Below are positions 4,017 to 5,267 of a stretch of 5,267 nucleotides of DNA, one piece after another (positions within the stretch are counted from its first letter, which is position 1; each line of letters begins with the position of its first letter). Under the pieces are notes generated by a model that was not told the DNA's origin, did not search any database, and saw nothing but the letters and a program-made list of their open reading frames with translations. A program made the translations under genes and the position numbers. Origin of the DNA: Acidobacteriota bacterium (GTDB taxonomy: Bacteria; Acidobacteriota; Terriglobia; Terriglobales; Acidobacteriaceae); assembly GCA_003224785.1 (NCBI GenBank), contig QHZV01000435.1:1-5267 (forward strand), in the 5' to 3' direction.

Positions 4017-5267
4017 CTACTTCTCGAGCCTGGAGGCTTCTTCCTGAATGCGCTTCCAGGCTCTTTCTACATGGCGCTCCTGAGTGTTGGTTTGGCCGAT
4101 GCAGACCCGCAATGTCAATTTGCCCCCGAGTTTCGTGTGCGTGAGATATAAATCTCCACTCTGATTCAAAGCATCCATCAACTGCTGGTTAGCCTCATCA
4201 CCAAATTTCAAACGAAAGCACACTAGATTCAATGGCACACGCGCCGCCAGCTCGAAGCGGTCGTCTTCTGAAACCCACTTTGCGAATTCCTGCGCCAGCC
4301 GAACATGCTCGCGGACGTGAAACTGCAGACCCTCGATTCCATAATGACGAAGCACAAACCACAATTTCAGGGAACGGAAACGCCTGCCCAGGGGGATTTG
4401 CCAGTCACGGTAATCAATGACAGCGCCCGACTCTGTGGCTTTATTGCGTAAGTATTCCGGAAGCACGCTCAGCGCTTGGATCAGCGTCTTGCGGTCGGCG
4501 ACATAGAAGCAATCACAATCAAAGTTCGTGAACATCCATTTATGCGGATTGAAGCAGTAGCTGTCCGCGTATTCAAGCCCATCATTAATATGCCGGAACT
4601 CGGGACAAAGCGCGGCCGTGCCGGACATTGCCGAATCGACGTGCAGCCAAACGCCAAAGGTATGGCAGATCGGGCCAATCTCAGGCAACGGATCCACTGC
4701 GTTAGAAGAAGTCGTCCCCGAAGTTGCGCAGACAAAAAAAGGCTTCAGTCCGGATGCAATGTCGTTCTTAATCGCCTGCGCAAGCAGGGCTGGGTTCATG
4801 GCGAAGTTCTCATCCGTCTCGATTAAGCGGAGATTGGATCGTCCCAGTCCGGCAATCTGCATCGCCTTCTCAACGGATGAATGTGCCTGCGCCGAAGTGT
4901 AGGCGATCAACTTTCCGGCGCATCCTTCGCGGTTGGAAGTAAAATTTGTTGCGGCTTCGCGTGCCGCGAGAATCGCACAAAGCGTGGCACTTGAAGCGGT
5001 GTCCTGGATTACGCCCCCGCCAGTGCCGGTCGAAAGGAATTTTTTCGGAAGCCCCAAGGCCGGCACCAACCAATCAAGAACAAGAGTTTCTAACTCCGTG
5101 CACGCAGGGCTTGTTGCCCACAGCATTCCCTGCACACCGAGACCCGACGACAGCAGATCGCCCAGAATTCCGGGCCCGGACGCATTGCTGGGAAAGAAGG
5201 CAAAAAAGTTCGGCGATTGCCAATGCGTCACGCCAGGCAAAATGAGCTTGTCTATATCCTGCAGAAT
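4017..5267 (-). CDS. PLP-dependent aromatic-L-amino-acid decarboxylase (group II), N-terminus off window
   Basis: The protein removes the carboxyl group of an aromatic amino acid (Trp, Tyr, Phe or DOPA type) to give an amine in the cytosol. The visible 416 residues are open from the right edge to TAG 4019-4017. The frame continues upstream of the TTG at 5240 as ILQDIDKLILPGVTHWQSPN, matching the family, so that TTG is not the true start; about 60-70 residues are missing. Landmarks: FFAFFPSNASGPGILGDLL, SPACTELETLVLDWL, His of HSSVEKA (4883-4881, stacks on PLP), Asp of HVDSAMSG (4637-4635, pairs with the PLP nitrogen), Lys of NPHKWMFTNFD (4541-4539, Schiff base). The loop Tyr of PEYLRN (4454-4452) is present, which in this family marks true decarboxylases over aldehyde synthases. 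The pocket Gly of PLGRRF (4388-4386) is the variant seen in animal DDC and plant tryptophan decarboxylases. Exact substrate is not decidable here. Confidence 0.92.
   Translation of the reverse strand: MLQDIDKLILPGVTHWQSPNFFAFFPSNASGPGILGDLLSSGLGVQGMLWATSPACTELETLVLDWLVPALGLPKKFLSTGTGGGVIQDTASSATLCAILAAREAATNFTSNREGCAGKLIAYTSAQAHSSVEKAMQIAGLGRSNLRLIETDENFAMNPALLAQAIKNDIASGLKPFFVCATSGTTSSNAVDPLPEIGPICHTFGVWLHVDSAMSGTAALCPEFRHINDGLEYADSYCFNPHKWMFTNFDCDCFYVADRKTLIQALSVLPEYLRNKATESGAVIDYRDWQIPLGRRFRSLKLWFVLRHYGIEGLQFHVREHVRLAQEFAKWVSEDDRFELAARVPLNLVCFRLKFGDEANQQLMDALNQSGDLYLTHTKLGGKLTLRVCIGQTNTQERHVERAWKRIQEEASRLEK
4026..4063 (+). terminator. Candidate hairpin terminator at the convergent gene ends
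   Basis: GAGCCTGGA (4026-4034) and TCCAGGCTC (4055-4063) are perfect 9-bp reverse complements around a 20-nt loop, starting 15 nt after the OmpA-type stop codon and followed on the plus strand by TTTCTAC. It lies inside the last codons of the decarboxylase. The long loop and the weak T tract make it a poor intrinsic terminator, but no better candidate exists between or beside the two genes. Confidence 0.3.

Noticed and set aside
5238..5240. TTG at 5240 as the true start of the decarboxylase
   Set aside because: The frame is open to the window edge, and the residues before it (ILQDIDKLI) match the family just ahead of the LPGVTHW motif, so the start lies outside the window.
1..5267. Undescribed defence, CRISPR, mobile or biosynthetic system
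   Set aside because: All coding sequence is assigned to three known families. No direct repeat array, terminal inverted repeats, target-site duplication, integrase, transposase or RNA gene was seen.

Overview
This window reads as a piece of a chromosome from a Gram-negative soil-type bacterium, most likely Acidobacteriota (class Terriglobia or close). The main reason is the gene at 2342-4011. Its N-terminal domain (YLTYVLW..SPEG..KNVGE, then LQSFALVIT.EPDFAV.QPS) followed by a DUF4398-like helical segment, a Gln/Ala coiled coil and an OmpA C-terminal domain is an arrangement I associate with that phylum. A secreted PA14-containing family 3 glycoside hydrolase fits the same source. The assignment is inferred from remembered family patterns, not from a search.

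Layout. (1) 1-2161, minus strand: a secreted GH3 beta-glycosidase (beta-xylosidase/beta-glucosidase type) with an inserted PA14 domain; its C-terminus lies beyond the left edge. Its frame is broken near 1801, where a conserved stretch of about a dozen residues is missing. (2) 2162-2341: a 180-bp divergent intergenic region with ribosome binding sites for both flanking genes, a small hairpin, and a possible 10-codon leader ORF overlapping the next start codon. (3) 2342-4011, plus strand: an envelope protein gene (signal peptide, beta-rich domain, DUF4398-like helices, Gln/Ala coiled coil, OmpA-like peptidoglycan-binding domain). It is broken twice: by an apparent one-base excess in an A5 run at 3213-3217, and by a missing stretch of about 38 nt at 3833-3835. 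(4) 4017-5267, minus strand: an open, intact-looking PLP-dependent aromatic-L-amino-acid decarboxylase, converging on the OmpA-type gene with a 5-bp gap and running off the right edge at its N-terminus.

The three genes do not form an operon or an obvious pathway: the first two are divergent and the last two convergent. The hydrolase would act outside the cytoplasm on plant or microbial oligosaccharides, the OmpA-type protein would tie the envelope to peptidoglycan, and the decarboxylase would make aromatic amines in the cytosol. I see no mobile element, CRISPR array, tRNA, rRNA or defence system. The most notable feature is the cluster of three frame lesions in two neighbouring genes beside an undamaged third gene. 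Two of them look like losses of about 35-38 nt, both of length 2 modulo 3. They may be real gene decay or assembly/sequencing error, and the sequence alone cannot decide.
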